DNA from: Multifurca ochricompacta
Taxonomy: Eukaryota; Basidiomycota; Agaricomycetes; Russulales; Russulaceae
Direction: 5' to 3'
DNA length: 31,124 nucleotides
NCBI GenBank assembly: GCA_022496185.1
Contig: WTXG01000362.1
Location: forward strand, 1 to 31,124
The notes under the pieces: generated by a model
Told to the model about the DNA's origin: nothing
Databases searched by the model: none
What the model saw: the letters and a program-made list of their open reading frames with translations, nothing else
In this document: positions 9,116 to 19,700 of the stretch, one piece after another
How the letters are laid out: the number at the start of each line of letters is the position of its first letter
How positions within the stretch are numbered: the stretch's first letter is position 1
Made by a program: the position numbers and the translations under genes

Positions 9116-12075
9116 GTATGCTTCTACATCCTTCTTCATGTTCAGCCACCAGTAGTCCCATTTGGCCAAAGCATAGGTATTGGCGATGCCTGGATGTCCT
9201 GCAGAGGGAATGTTACGCCCGGTGCAGGACGTTCCACACGACTTGTGTGACAGTGCGATTCGTAGGTTCAGATAAGAAACCAATAAGGTCTCTTGGAGTT
9301 TAGATGGGACGAGTCAAAGTCAAAGGGGCACGTCCCTAAGACGATGTTGAATGGAAAAGTGCCAGAAGCACCTGGGACACTGAGTTAGAGGTTCAAAGGG
9401 GATGTCCGGAAGACAAGCACCGATGTATTCAATAAGTCAAGTCTGAAGTCTACAAGGTAGATACAGCGGACTTATATACGTAAGTAAACGGGCATCTACG
9501 AGATAAGGATAACGAGGTCAGGTGGGCCCAAATATACGGAAGCGGAGGGCGTAGAGCCTGGCTTCTGATAGGGTATTAAGTAAGTGTCCGGTCGTAAAGA
9601 TAAAGAGATACGCGATAATGATAAGGGCAAACATAAGCATACAGCGAGTCAACAAGCGCAAAGGAGGTCACAGGGATGGTAGGAGAGCACGTGATGGGTC
9701 CCAGGATGGGGACGTGATCATGAAATGTAGGGTGGGTGGTAGAGAGGGGTCGTCGTTGGGGAGAGTAAAGAAAACGGGGTTGCTCAGCAGGGATTGTAAC
9801 AGGGAAGGTTGTGGTGAAAATGGATCACCCCCCTCTTAATGTTGTTGCCACCAGTGACAACCAGCCTATCATTGTCTTTCCACCAAAGCCCTTCCTTCAT
9901 TTTCAAATTGTGGGGTTCTACCCAGGATTTGCACAATTCCTGATTCATGTTCTGGGTTACTTGGGCCCATAAATCCATGTCGTGAAGGCTGACAACCACT
10001 GTCTTTGCAAAGACCTCTTCTGGTAAGACCACGATGTTGTTGTTATCGTTTTCTCCTTCATTACTACCAGCTGGTCTGGATAGGGCATCCGCACATGCAT
10101 TGCGAGCTCCCGGAAGGTGTTTGAGCATAAAGTTGTATTCTTCCAGCTCCAAGACTTCTTGTGCTACCCATTGACTAATTTTATGAGGTTCTCACCAATA
10201 GAGAAGATTGGAGTGGTCCGTATAGATGATGGTTTTGTGTGGAGATCTGGCCAAGTAGGGCCACCAATGTCATAGTGCTTTTATGATAGCCAACAATTCT
10301 CTGTCCCAAATGTTGTAGTTTCTTTCTGCTGACAAAAAGGTTTCTGAATAAAATGCAACAGGATGAAGAATTCCTGCGCCATTGTGTTGTGAGAGAACAG
10401 CCCCATTGGCATACATAGAGGCGTCAACTTCAAGTTTGAATGTTTTTCTAGGTTGGGTTGAATGAGAACGGGTTCTGAACTAATGATCGTTTTTATTCGG
10501 TCAAAAGCCTCTTGTTGGGGCACATCCCAATGCCAGGGGGTGTCTTTCTTTAATAAGTTGTTCAGAGGTCAGGCTATCGCTGAAAACCCTTTGACAAATC
10601 ATCAGTAGAAGTTGCAGAAACCAATAAATGATCAGACATCTTTGGTACATTGGGGTCTGGACCATTCCTGAATTCCTTGTACCTTTACAGGGTCCATGCA
10701 TACTTGACCACCCTCCAAAATAACACTGAGATATTCGATGCTGGTTTGTTCGAAAGAACACTTGGCTGGTTTCAAGTAGAGGTCGTGTTTGGCTAAGATA
10801 TCTAACACCTCATGAACATGGGTGCAATGGTGATCAATGTCATTTCTGGTAGCCATGAGGATGTCATCCATATATACGACTACTTCCTCCATAAGGATCA
10901 GGTCTCAGAAAATATGATTCATCATTGCCTGGAAGGTTGCAGGCAAGTTCGTTAGGCCAAAAAACATGACATTGGGTTCAAAGAGTCCTTGATTGGTTTT
11001 GAAGGTGGCTTTGGACTGGTCGCCTTCTCAGATACAAATATTATTGTAACCCCAATGGACATCCATTTTCGAAAATAAAGCCTTGTCGCACATTTTGTCA
11101 ATGATTTCAGAGATCAGTGGGAGTGGGTAGTTATTCTTCACCATAAGTTTGTTAATCTGTTGATAATCTTGTACCAGTTGCAGCTTTCCGTCTTTCTTTT
11201 GATGAAGAAGAAGGGCAAGGCGTAGGGGGAGTTAGAAGGTTGTATATATCCTTTCACCAAATGTTCTTCCAGGAAGGTAGAGAGCGCTTCCTTTTCTGGT
11301 TGAGACAGTGGATAGATCTTACAGTCCACAGACTGAGGAGCATCTGGAATGAAGTCAATGGCATGGTCCCAGGGTTGAGAAGGGGGGAAACGTTGTGATT
11401 CCTCCTCTGAAAAGACCTTCCAGTGTCGGTGATATTCAGCGGGAACCACTTCTTCAAATGTCTTTTCTGGATTCCTTTGCACTTCTGCCTGAGCCAGCTC
11501 GGATGCTTTTGTGACATAACAGTACACCTGATCCACAGGTTCCACATCACTCCAGGTGATGGCCGATCCCATGATGATGGCATGGGTGAGAGGGTGTCAT
11601 GCAGCATAATCATATCCCAGGGATGTAATGATAACCAGGTAAAAGTCTTTGTCCATGGTCGCTTCTGCCCAGTTAATTTTTGGTTCAAATGCTGCTAACC
11701 ATGGATATCCCAAAACCATGTCTTTGTCTCCTAGATCTGTGATGAGGAAATGGAGTTGCTTAGTCTGCTCCCCAACCTGTACTTCCAAGTCACAGCAATG
11801 TGTGATCTTTCTGGCTTTGTTAGCCATCCCATCTATGTTCCAAATGTTCTTTTCCTGGGGGAGTAATTGTGTCCCCAATCCTAGTGTTCTTTGGAGTTGT
11901 TGACTGATGAAATTGTCTGTTGCTCCAGAGTCGATTAATATCCGTCTGTCAGCTGTCTTCTGTTTGGTTTCAAAGTGTACTGGTATTTTTAGAGACTTAA
12001 AACGACTAGTATACACAGAAGTTACATGAAGCGCTCTTGCCCAGGCCGATGGGGTCGAGCCAATCAAAAATCCTT
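9116..12075 (-). pseudogene. pol: Gyp-2 pol, 3'-truncated and split by a solo LTR
   Basis: Ty3/gypsy pol on the minus strand. Protease ILIDSGATDNFIS is near 11940, RT entry near 11200-11260, VVYMDDILMA near 10860-10890, RNase H at about 9990-10500, and the integrase zinc-finger start (FHHNLP) reaches the solo LTR at 9801, continuing on its other side as SAGHPGIANTY and WWLNMKKDVEAY until 9116. The integrase core, chromodomain, ORF3 and 3' LTR are missing. Frameshifts lie near 11195 (lost A in IKKKDGK) and about 10440. In-frame TGA codons interrupt RT and RNase H, for example in KDV-stop-SFIGFC, HIF-stop-DLI and NFY-stop-stop-FV, where related copies have arginine or glutamine. It is clearly dead and more decayed than Gyp-1. 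Confidence 0.88.
9211..9801 (-). repeat. Solo gypsy LTR inserted in Gyp-2 integrase
   Basis: 591-bp LTR, ends TGTTAC...GTAACA, homologous to the other gypsy LTRs and in the minus orientation. It is flanked by a perfect 5-bp duplication GGGAA (9206-9210 and 9802-9806). Gyp-2 integrase coding sequence continues across it, so the element inserted cleanly and later collapsed to a solo LTR. Confidence 0.93.
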
Positions 12076-13593
12076 GTGGCCAAAGGCCTTATCAACCAAC
12101 AGGGCATGAACTGCCTCGTCTTCATTCATCATGTGTTCCCAGATGGCCTCTGCTTTTTGTTCTTTGGTCTTTGAGGCAGTTATTGGATTCTCTTTGACAG
12201 GAGTCAGTAAATTCTGTATTGGTGGTGTCATAGTGGTGGTTGCCACGGTTGCTTCAGCAGCCTGGACTGTTTTCTTGGGGCAGAATCATGACATATGTCC
12301 TTGGGCCTGGCAGTGAAAGCAGCACCCTTCTTTCATGAGGGTTTTCTTTTCATCATCGGTGAGTGCTGTGTGGGCTTTGGTACGATCTGCTGATGTGTCC
12401 ATGGCATTTGGGTCTTGCGAGGTTGTAGGTTTTACCCCAAACACCGTTTTCCATTGTTCACAGGTTCTACCCTTCTTGGTATCCATGCCAAAGCGAGTCT
12501 GGAAATCCAAGTAATCTTGCTGCTGTCTCCTGGCAGCGTTCATCCACTGGCTCCATGACTTGGGATGATGGAACTGGATGATACTTTTCACCAGGGGGTT
12601 GGGCAACCCCTGGGAGAAGAGGTCGAGTGTTGCCTCTTCATTCACATTGTATCCTGCTCATTTGGCCAGGTTGCAAAATTTGGCTACATAGCCATCTAGG
12701 TCCCCTCTCTCCATTTTCAGGGACTTCAATTCTCTGGTGGCCTTCTGCTTGGCCTGTCCATCTGTAAAGGTGTCTTTGAATCTATGCACCACTTCATCCC
12801 ACAGATCCTCATCTGTGGTTCAGATTCCGGCTGTAACTCTGTCATTTAGCCATTCTATTTGCTCCATTGTCCAGTCATCTACAGAGTCTCCTCTGATGAG
12901 CGAGAGGAATAGGTTGGTGCATTGGAAGGGGTTCACTATTTGAGGGACGTCATGATTAAAGTTTTTGAACGTCTCAAACTCGAGCATGAACTTCTTGCTC
13001 TGAGATTGATCACCAGTGAACATCATTGGTAAGACTCCTGTAAGGTGTCCTGATGGGGGAGGGAGGTTCGGTGCAGGGACAACTGGGGTGGGATCGGGTA
13101 ACTGTGTGGCAATGGTTGACATAACTGGGTAACTAACAGTCAGGGTGTCGGATATTTGTCATGTAATCTGGGGAGAGTCCAAAGCAGTTGTTCTGAATGT
13201 GGTACTCTTGAGTGCAACTGTTGGAGCCGTAAGACTAGTGGCTATGAACTGTGTGTCTTCACTACTTTCTTCAATGTATTCTTCATTTTCTGAATCTGTG
13301 ACGATGGCTGGAGGGTTCTCTCTCCAAGGTCCTAAGCCGTATTCTGGTGGGGCAGGTCCTGTGGTAACCCAGGAACAATGGCTTCTAGAGTAATGGATAC
13401 AGTACCAGACCCATTTCTGTTCGTCATATTCAACTGGCTGGTACTGATCATCATGATAGATGTAGTATCCAAACTTGGTTTCAAAATCTTTCCAGATGGC
13501 AGAGCCAAGGACCTGTTGTGAAAGATTATCCTCATCTCAGCGGTCGATGAGTTCTTCTGTGTGCAAGGTCTGGCTTCGACTAGATGAAGCCAC
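12064..13593 (-). pseudogene. gag: Gyp-2 gag with five TGA stops and no frameshift
   Basis: The 1530-bp frame aligns end to end with the intact Gyp-3 Gag. Visible parts: N-terminal block (LSQQVLGSAIWKDFE), the Met conserved with Gyp-3 (MSTIATQLPDP, near 13102), Gag core (KKFMLEFETFKNFNHDVPQ; DDWTMEQIEWLND), DGQAKQKA region and CCHC knuckle (C-FH-C-QAQG-H-MS-stop-F-C). The frame is kept throughout but is broken by TGA at 13537-13539, 13159-13161, 12820-12822, 12658-12660 and 12286-12288. The position equivalent to the Gyp-3 first codon is GTG here too (13591-13593), not ATG. Pol follows in the -1 frame at GATTTTTGA. Confidence 0.88.
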
Positions 13594-13601
13594 AGTGGGG
13601 G

Positions 13602-13612
13602 AGACTCGACTT
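13602..13612 (-). other. Gyp-2 primer binding site (self-priming type)
   Basis: AAGTCGAGTCT on the minus strand, two bases after the 5' LTR. It pairs with the predicted RNA 5' end AGACTTGACTT of its own LTR (plus-strand 13841-13851) at 10 of 11 positions, the exception being a G:U pair. The same 11-mer is found in Gyp-3. Confidence 0.7.
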
Positions 13613-13614
13613 AA

Positions 13615-14207
13615 TGTAATGCCTGGTGCAGGTGTTCAGCACAACATGTGACAAGTTGCATAGCAAAACTACAAAGTCAAGTGTACACTGTCTTTCAAGT
13701 GCACGGAAGTCGGGTGAGAAGTCAATACCAAGGAGCTAATCCCTTAGTACTGGTGAGCAGAGAAGTGCCAAAAGCACTGAGACGATTCAGAGGTTGGGTC
13801 TTAGAAATCACCCAGAAGGTAATGCACCAAGTTGATTAAGAAGTCAAGTCTGAGCCATACAGGGCTATCTACGTAGGTCTTATATATGTAACAGAGTTGG
13901 AGTCTGAATTGGAGTATCGTACTTGATGTATCAACAAAGTTGTAATCTAGCCAAAGTGGGAACGGAATCAAGTGGGCCAGGTGAGAATATATGTAGATGG
14001 ATCCAGTATAGTCACGATTCTGGTGGGAAAATACGTAAGAGTCCTTGTGTAAGATATGAGTCAAAGATAAGCACAGCCTCAGTCGAAGATAAGGAACAAA
14101 TATGTACAAAGGGGGTCATAAATGTGATCAACAAGGGACAAACGGGACCAAACAGCACATCACATGGACAGAAAAAGAGACAAGATGATGTAGCAGGGTT
14201 CATAACA
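13615..14207 (-). repeat. Gyp-2 5' LTR (divergent subfamily)
   Basis: 593-bp LTR in minus orientation, ends TGTAATGCC...CATAACA on the plus strand. TATA box at plus-strand 13880-13886 and the 11-nt putative RNA start at 13841-13851. It is much more diverged from the Gyp-1/Gyp-3 LTRs than these are from each other, including its U5 hairpin. Only this LTR of Gyp-2 survives; its partner was lost when 3' pol was cut at 9116. Confidence 0.85.
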
Positions 14208-14598
14208 TTGAGACCAATAGTGTCACCATCCCTGATGTCTTGCAGGGCATGCTCCTGCTCCATATGCTCCCTCCCAAATGGGAGGCCCTTATCCCCACCA
14301 TCCTTGTCAGAAGATCTCCTTCCAACATTAATCTAGCCATAATCTGTGATGCCATGCTTGCTCAGTGGGAGCAAGATCGATCCAGGGGTAAGAACCCTCA
14401 TGCAGCTAATAAGCTCTTGGCAATCAAATGGAAGTGGGGTGACCCTTGCTTTAATCAGCAGAAACACTTCAGTGGCAAGCAGCCAGAGCAAGCAGAGAAA
14501 CAGTCGGATCAGAAATTCCAGCATGGGCACTGTACCGGGAAGAAGTACAGAGATAATCAGCAGTCCAAGGGACAGCAGCATTCTCACATCACCAATCA
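14208..14598 (+). pseudogene. gag: Cop-C: copia gag fragment between two gypsy LTRs
   Basis: Open on the plus strand across the whole interval. It encodes a UBN2-type copia Gag piece (VLQGMLLLHMLPPKWEALIP; INLAIICDAMLAQWEQD) followed by a Gln/Lys/His-rich tail that precedes the usual CCHC knuckle. Both ends are cut by gypsy LTRs (Gyp-2 at 14207, Gyp-3 at 14599). It differs in sequence from Cop-A and Cop-B and so is another copia family. I did not find its continuation beyond Gyp-3. Confidence 0.7.
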
Positions 14599-15187
14599 TG
14601 TTACAAACCCCGTCTCTTCCTGTCTTTTTCTTCTTACCCAACGACGACCCCTCCTTGCTGCCTACTCTTCACTACCAGATCACGTCTCCATCGTGGGATC
14701 CCTCACGTGCCCTGCTTCCTTCCCTGTGACTGTCTTTGTTTCTATTTGTATTGCTGTACTCATGTTTGACCCACCCTTGCTTATCTCTTATCCTTTATCT
14801 TTATGACCGGACACTTACTTAATTCCCTATCAGAAGTGCGGCTTTACGCCCTCCGCTTTCGTATATTCGGGCCCACATGACTCTGGTTTATCTTATCTTT
14901 AGACGCCCACTTGATTACATATATAAGCCCTCTGTAGCTACCTTGTAGACCTCAGACTCGACTTATTGAATACATCGGTGCTTGTCTTCTGGACTTCCCC
15001 TTTGTCTCTTAACGTCTGCCTGTCTCAGTGCCTTCGGCACTTTCCGCTCAACATCGTCTTAGAGTACAGCCTCTTGGACTTTGACTCATAACCTCTAAAC
15101 TCCAAGGGATCTTATTGGTCTCTTATCCGAACCCGCTTAGCACGCTGTCACACAAGTCGTGTGGAACATCCCGCACCGGACGTAACA
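14599..15187 (+). repeat. Gyp-3 5' LTR
   Basis: 589 bp with ends TGTTAC...GTAACA, same length as the 3' LTR at 22052-22640. By eye the pair differs at about 30 positions (about 5 percent), mostly transitions. TATATAA lies at 14920-14926, the predicted RNA start AGACTCGACTT at 14954-14964. Near the end is a small hairpin CACAC-AAGTC-GTGTG (15149-15163). Confidence 0.95.
14920..14926 (+). promoter_or_regulatory. TATA box of the Gyp-3 5' LTR
   Basis: TATATAA, 34 nt upstream of the AGACTCGACTT motif. The same spacing (34-35 nt) holds in the Gyp-1 and Gyp-2 LTRs, which supports transcription starting at or near that motif. Confidence 0.7.
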
Positions 15188-15189
15188 TC

Positions 15190-15200
15190 AAGTCGAGTCT
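15190..15200 (+). other. Gyp-3 primer binding site, self-complementary to its own RNA start
   Basis: AAGTCGAGTCT begins two bases after the LTR. It is the exact reverse complement of AGACTCGACTT at 14954-14964, and the match stops at 11 nt on both sides. In Tf1/sushi-type elements the first 11 nt of the mRNA anneal to such a site and prime minus-strand synthesis instead of a tRNA. Confidence 0.8.
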
Positions 15201-15206
15201 CTCATC

Positions 15207-16721
15207 GTGGCTTCCAGCCACAGTCAGACCCTCTTTAAAGAAGAACTCATCGAACGTAGGGACGAGCCTGACCTTTCACAACAAGTACTTGGCTCTGCCA
15301 CCTGGAAAGATTTTGAGTCCGAGTTTGGATACTACGTCTATCACGACAGAAGATACCAACCAGTAGAATACAACAACGAGAAAAGAGTTTGGTATCGCAT
15401 CCGATACTCGGATAGCCGAAACTCTTGGGTCACTACAGGACCCGCTCCTCCTGAATTCAGATTAGGACCATGGAGGGAAAATCCCCTGGCCATCATTACG
15501 GACTCTGAGCCCGAAGAGTATGTAGAAGAACATAGTGAAGAAGCACTGGTATTAGCGTCGTCTACAGCCCCAGTTGCACCCAGAGTTGCCACGTTCAGAG
15601 CCCCTGCTTTGACAACTCCCCAGATCTCGATACAGTCTACCAACACTGTCACCCCGTTTTACCAGAATATGTCCACCATTGCCGCCCAGCTCCCAGACCC
15701 AGCACCGCCCCCCCCGCCCCCACCAGCCATGTTACCACCCAACATTCCTCCACCATCGGGAAGATTATCGGGTGTGCTGCCCCAAACGTTCACGGGGGAT
15801 TGGTTGCAAAGCAAAAAATTCATGCTGGAGTTCACGACCTTCAAGAACTTCAACCATGACGTCCCCCAGATCATTAACCCTTTCCAACGTGCAAACCTCT
15901 TCCTCTCTCTGATCCAAGGGGAGGCTGTGGACGATTGGACCATGGAACAGCTGGAGTGGCTGAATGAACAAATTGAGAGTGGCCGTCATACCACTAGTGA
16001 GGGGCTTTGGGAAACCATTGCCCAGAGATTTAAAGACGCATTCACAGATGGGCAGGCCAAGCAGAAGGCGGTTCGAGAGCTTAAATCCCTTAGGATGGAC
16101 AAGGGAGAACTTGATGCTTATGTAGCAAAGTTCAGGAGTCTGGCCAACAGAGCCGGCTATGACACCAACGAAGAGGCCACGCTGGACCTCTTCTCCCAGG
16201 GGTTGCCTAACCCATTAGTAAAAAACATTATCCAGTTTCACCACCCCAACGACTGGGACACATGGGTTGACGCTGCTCGCCGACAGCAGCAAGATTATCT
16301 CGATTTCCAAATGCGCTTTGGGGTCGACACGAGAAAGGGGAAAACCTGTGACCAGTGGAAGGCCGCCTTCGGAGTCAAACCCGCACACACTGGTCAAAGG
16401 GATCCAAACGCCATGGATACCTCTGCTGACAGAACCAGAGCCTGGGCTACACTCACAGAAGACGAAAGACAGACGCTGATGAAAGAAGGGAGATGCTTTC
16501 GCTGCAAGGCACAAGGACACATGTCCAGGGAATGCCCAAAAAAGGGGGTACGAGCGGCGGAAGCAACTGTTACACCCATCCACAATAACCCGCCGACCAT
16601 CAGCAAAAAGACGCTGACAAAAGAAGAAAAAGCGCAGGAGATATGGGCGAACATGATGAAGGAGAGCAAAGAAGTGCGAGCCATCCTGGTAGAGAAGGCA
16701 TTCGCAAAAAAAGATTTTTGA
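15207..16721 (+). CDS. gag: Gyp-3 Gag, intact
   Basis: 504-residue open frame for the structural protein of the virus-like particle, which would package element RNA in the cytoplasm. Features: conserved N-terminal block (residues 1-110), an acidic stretch (about 97-112), proline run (about 167-175), retrotransposon Gag core (about 190-370; KKFMLEFTTFKNFNHDVPQ, DDWTMEQLEWLNEQ) and one CCHC knuckle at residues 430-443 (C-FR-C-KAQG-H-MSRE-C), then a Lys-rich tail. The first codon shown is GTG: an in-frame TAA lies at 15183-15185 and no ATG occurs before 15669 (residue 155, MSTIAAQ). The N-terminal 154 residues are conserved as protein in Gyp-2, so they are probably translated, from a non-AUG codon. 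The alternative is initiation at 15669. This is the only undamaged retroelement protein in the window. Confidence 0.88.
   Translation: MASSHSQTLFKEELIERRDEPDLSQQVLGSATWKDFESEFGYYVYHDRRYQPVEYNNEKRVWYRIRYSDSRNSWVTTGPAPPEFRLGPWRENPLAIITDSEPEEYVEEHSEEALVLASSTAPVAPRVATFRAPALTTPQISIQSTNTVTPFYQNMSTIAAQLPDPAPPPPPPPAMLPPNIPPPSGRLSGVLPQTFTGDWLQSKKFMLEFTTFKNFNHDVPQIINPFQRANLFLSLIQGEAVDDWTMEQLEWLNEQIESGRHTTSEGLWETIAQRFKDAFTDGQAKQKAVRELKSLRMDKGELDAYVAKFRSLANRAGYDTNEEATLDLFSQGLPNPLVKNIIQFHHPNDWDTWVDAARRQQQDYLDFQMRFGVDTRKGKTCDQWKAAFGVKPAHTGQRDPNAMDTSADRTRAWATLTEDERQTLMKEGRCFRCKAQGHMSRECPKKGVRAAEATVTPIHNNPPTISKKTLTKEEKAQEIWANMMKESKEVRAILVEKAFAKKDF
16706..16721 (+). other. Gag-pol -1 frameshift region
   Basis: The end of gag reads GCA AAA AAA GAT TTT TGA, and pol is open in the -1 frame across it (KKRFLIGSNPSAW). 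A AAA AAA at 16706-16712 fits the canonical X XXY YYZ heptamer. In Gyp-1 and Gyp-2 the A run is broken, while GATTTTTGATYGG is conserved in all three, so the slip may be on TTT at the stop codon. Confidence 0.6.
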
Positions 16722-19700
16722 TCGGCTCAAACCCATCGGCCTGGGCACGAGCATTACATGTAACCTCTGTGTATACTAGTCGCTTCAAATCGTTGAAAAT
16801 ACCAGTACATTTCGAGACTACACAGAAAACGGCCAACCGTGATATCCTGATCGACTCAGGAGCCACCGATAATTTTATCAGCCCGCGGATGGTGAAAACC
16901 ATGGGATTAGGAATGCTGGCACTCCCCCAGGAGAAGAATATCTGGAATATTGATGGAACTGCCAATCGGGCAGGAAAGATTACACACTATACCGACCTAA
17001 ATGTCCAAGTAGGGGAGAAGACAAAGGCCATATGCTTCCTAGTCACCAATCTAGGAGACGAAGACTTAGTTCTGGGATACCCCTGGCTCGCTGCATTCAA
17101 ACCTAAGATCAACTGGGGCGATGCGACGATGAGCAAGGACTCCTACCCTGTACTCATCATGTCAATGGGGTACGACTACGCAGCCCGACATTCTGTAGCA
17201 CGTAAAGCAGAAGAGGAAGACCTGGGCTGCTGCTTCGTTACCAAAGCATCAGAGCTCGCGCAAAAGGCAGTAGAAGGGCATACGGAAAAGACATTTGAAG
17301 AAGTGGTACCAGCAGAATACCATAGACACTGGAAGGTGTTCTCAGAGGAGGAATCACAATGCTTTCCTCCCGCGCGGCCATGGGACCATGCCATTGACTT
17401 TGTACCCGATACCCTGTCAGCAATTGATTGTAAAATTTACCCATTGTCACCAGCAGAACAGACCGCGCTCACGGCATTCCTGGAGGAACATCTGGCAAAA
17501 GGATACATTCGTCCGTCGAAATCACCATACGCGTCGCCCTTCTTCTTTATTAAGAAGAAAGACGGCAAACTTCAACCTGTTCAGGATTACCGACGGATAA
17601 ACGCCTATACTGTAAAGAACACCTACCCCTTGCCACTCATTTCAGAGCTCATTGACACCATGAGGGATAAGTCCCTATTCTCCAAAATGGACGTCCGCTG
17701 GGGGTACAATAACATTTGGATTAAAGAAGGGGATCAATGTAAAGCGGCCTTTAAGACCAACCAAGGGCTTTTTGAACCAAATGTTATGTTTTTGGCCTCA
17801 CCAACTCACCCGCTACCTTCCAATCAATGATGAACCACATCTTCCGCGACCTCATTCTTACTGGTGAAGTAGTGGTTTATATGGACGACATATTGGTTGC
17901 TACCATGGACAACCTAACCCACCATCAAGAACGAGTACATCAGGTGTTGGATATCCTGCATGAACACGACCTATACCTTAAACCTGCCAAGTGTTCATTT
18001 GAACAACCAAGTGTAGAATATCTAGGAGTTATCCTGGAGGGAGGACAGGTGCGGATGGACCCCGTAAAGGTACAAGGGATCCAGGAATGGCCAGTACCTA
18101 CATGTGTCAAGGACATGCGGTCGTTCATTGGTTTCTGCAACTTCTATCGACGCTTCGTCTGAGGATTCTCAGGGATCGCCCAACCACTGAACGGATTGCT
18201 GAGAAGACATCCCTTGGCATTGGACGGAGGAGCATCAACGGCCTTCGAGCAGATTCGTGATGTCATCGGTTCAGAACCAGTCCTTTACAACCGGATCTGC
18301 AGAAACCTTTTGAACTTGAAGTCGACGCATCTCACTTTGCAATGTGCCGTATTAACCAACGAGACGCGATGGACTTCTCCACCTGTAGCCTTTTACTCGA
18401 GACATTTTCACCCGCGGAACGGAATTATGACATTTGGGATAGAGAGTTGCTAGCCATAGTAAAGCGTTACGACACTGGCGGCCATACCTAGCAGGGACTC
18501 CTCACAAGACCATCATTCATACTGATCACTCCAATTTACTATATTGGAAGGAACCCCATAAATAAGCCGGCGAGTCGCTCGTGAAGTCCTGGAGCTCGAG
18601 AATACAACTTTGATTGAAGCCATTGCTGGGAGTCATAACGCTCGTGCAGTCCCTATCAGACGACCTGATCTAATAATGGTACAGAGGAACAATGATGTGA
18701 CAGTACTCCCAGAGAAGTCTTCATGAGGACGGCTGTTGTCAGTCTTCACGACATGGACTTATGGGCCAAGTGTCGCAAATATGAATCAACAACTATGCAA
18801 ACTTGGGCGGAAGCACACAATCTGAAGAAAATCAACGGCCTTTGGTGGAAGGACAGAGATCGACTCGTTGTCACCGGTGGCGACACATTAAGAGGGGGGT
18901 GATCCATTTTCACCACAATCTTCCCTCTGCAGGACATCCTGGCATCACTAACACCTACGCCCTCGCCAAACGAGACTACTGGTGGCCGAACATGAAGAAG
19001 GATGTAGAAGAATACGTGAAAGGATGTGCAGATTGCCAGGCCAACAAAGTGAATACACACCCACACCCGCCGGCACTACTCCCAATTACGCCGACGACTT
19101 CACAACCATTCCAGACCATAGCCATGGACTTCATTGTCAAACTCCCCACTTCCAGAGGCTTTGTGTTACAAACCCCGTCTCTTCCCGTCTTTTTCTTCCT
19201 ACCAACGACAACCCTTCTTTGCCGCCTACCCTACACTACCAGATCACGTCTCCATCGTGGGATCCGTCACGTGCTCTACTTCCTTCCCGTGACTGACTTT
19301 GCCTCTGTTTGCCTCGCGTTGTTTTATGTTTGACTCTTATCTCTTATCTCTTATCATACGACCGGACACTTACTTAGTACCCTATCAGAAGCTAGGCTTT
19401 ACGCCCTCCGCTTTCGTATATTTGGGCCCATCTGACTCTGTACCCTTATCTCGTAGACGCCCACTGAGTTACGTATATAAGTCCGCTGTAGCTACCCTGT
19501 AGACCTCAGACTTGACTTATTGAATACATCGGTGCCTGTCTTCTGGACGTCTCCTTTGATCTCTGACTTAGTTGTCTCAAGTGCTTTGGCACTTCTCCGC
19601 TCAACATCGTCTTAGGGAAGTGTCCCTTTGACTTTGACTCATCCTCCTTACGCTCCAAGAAGCCTTATTGGTTTCTTATCTGACTCCACGAACTACGCTG

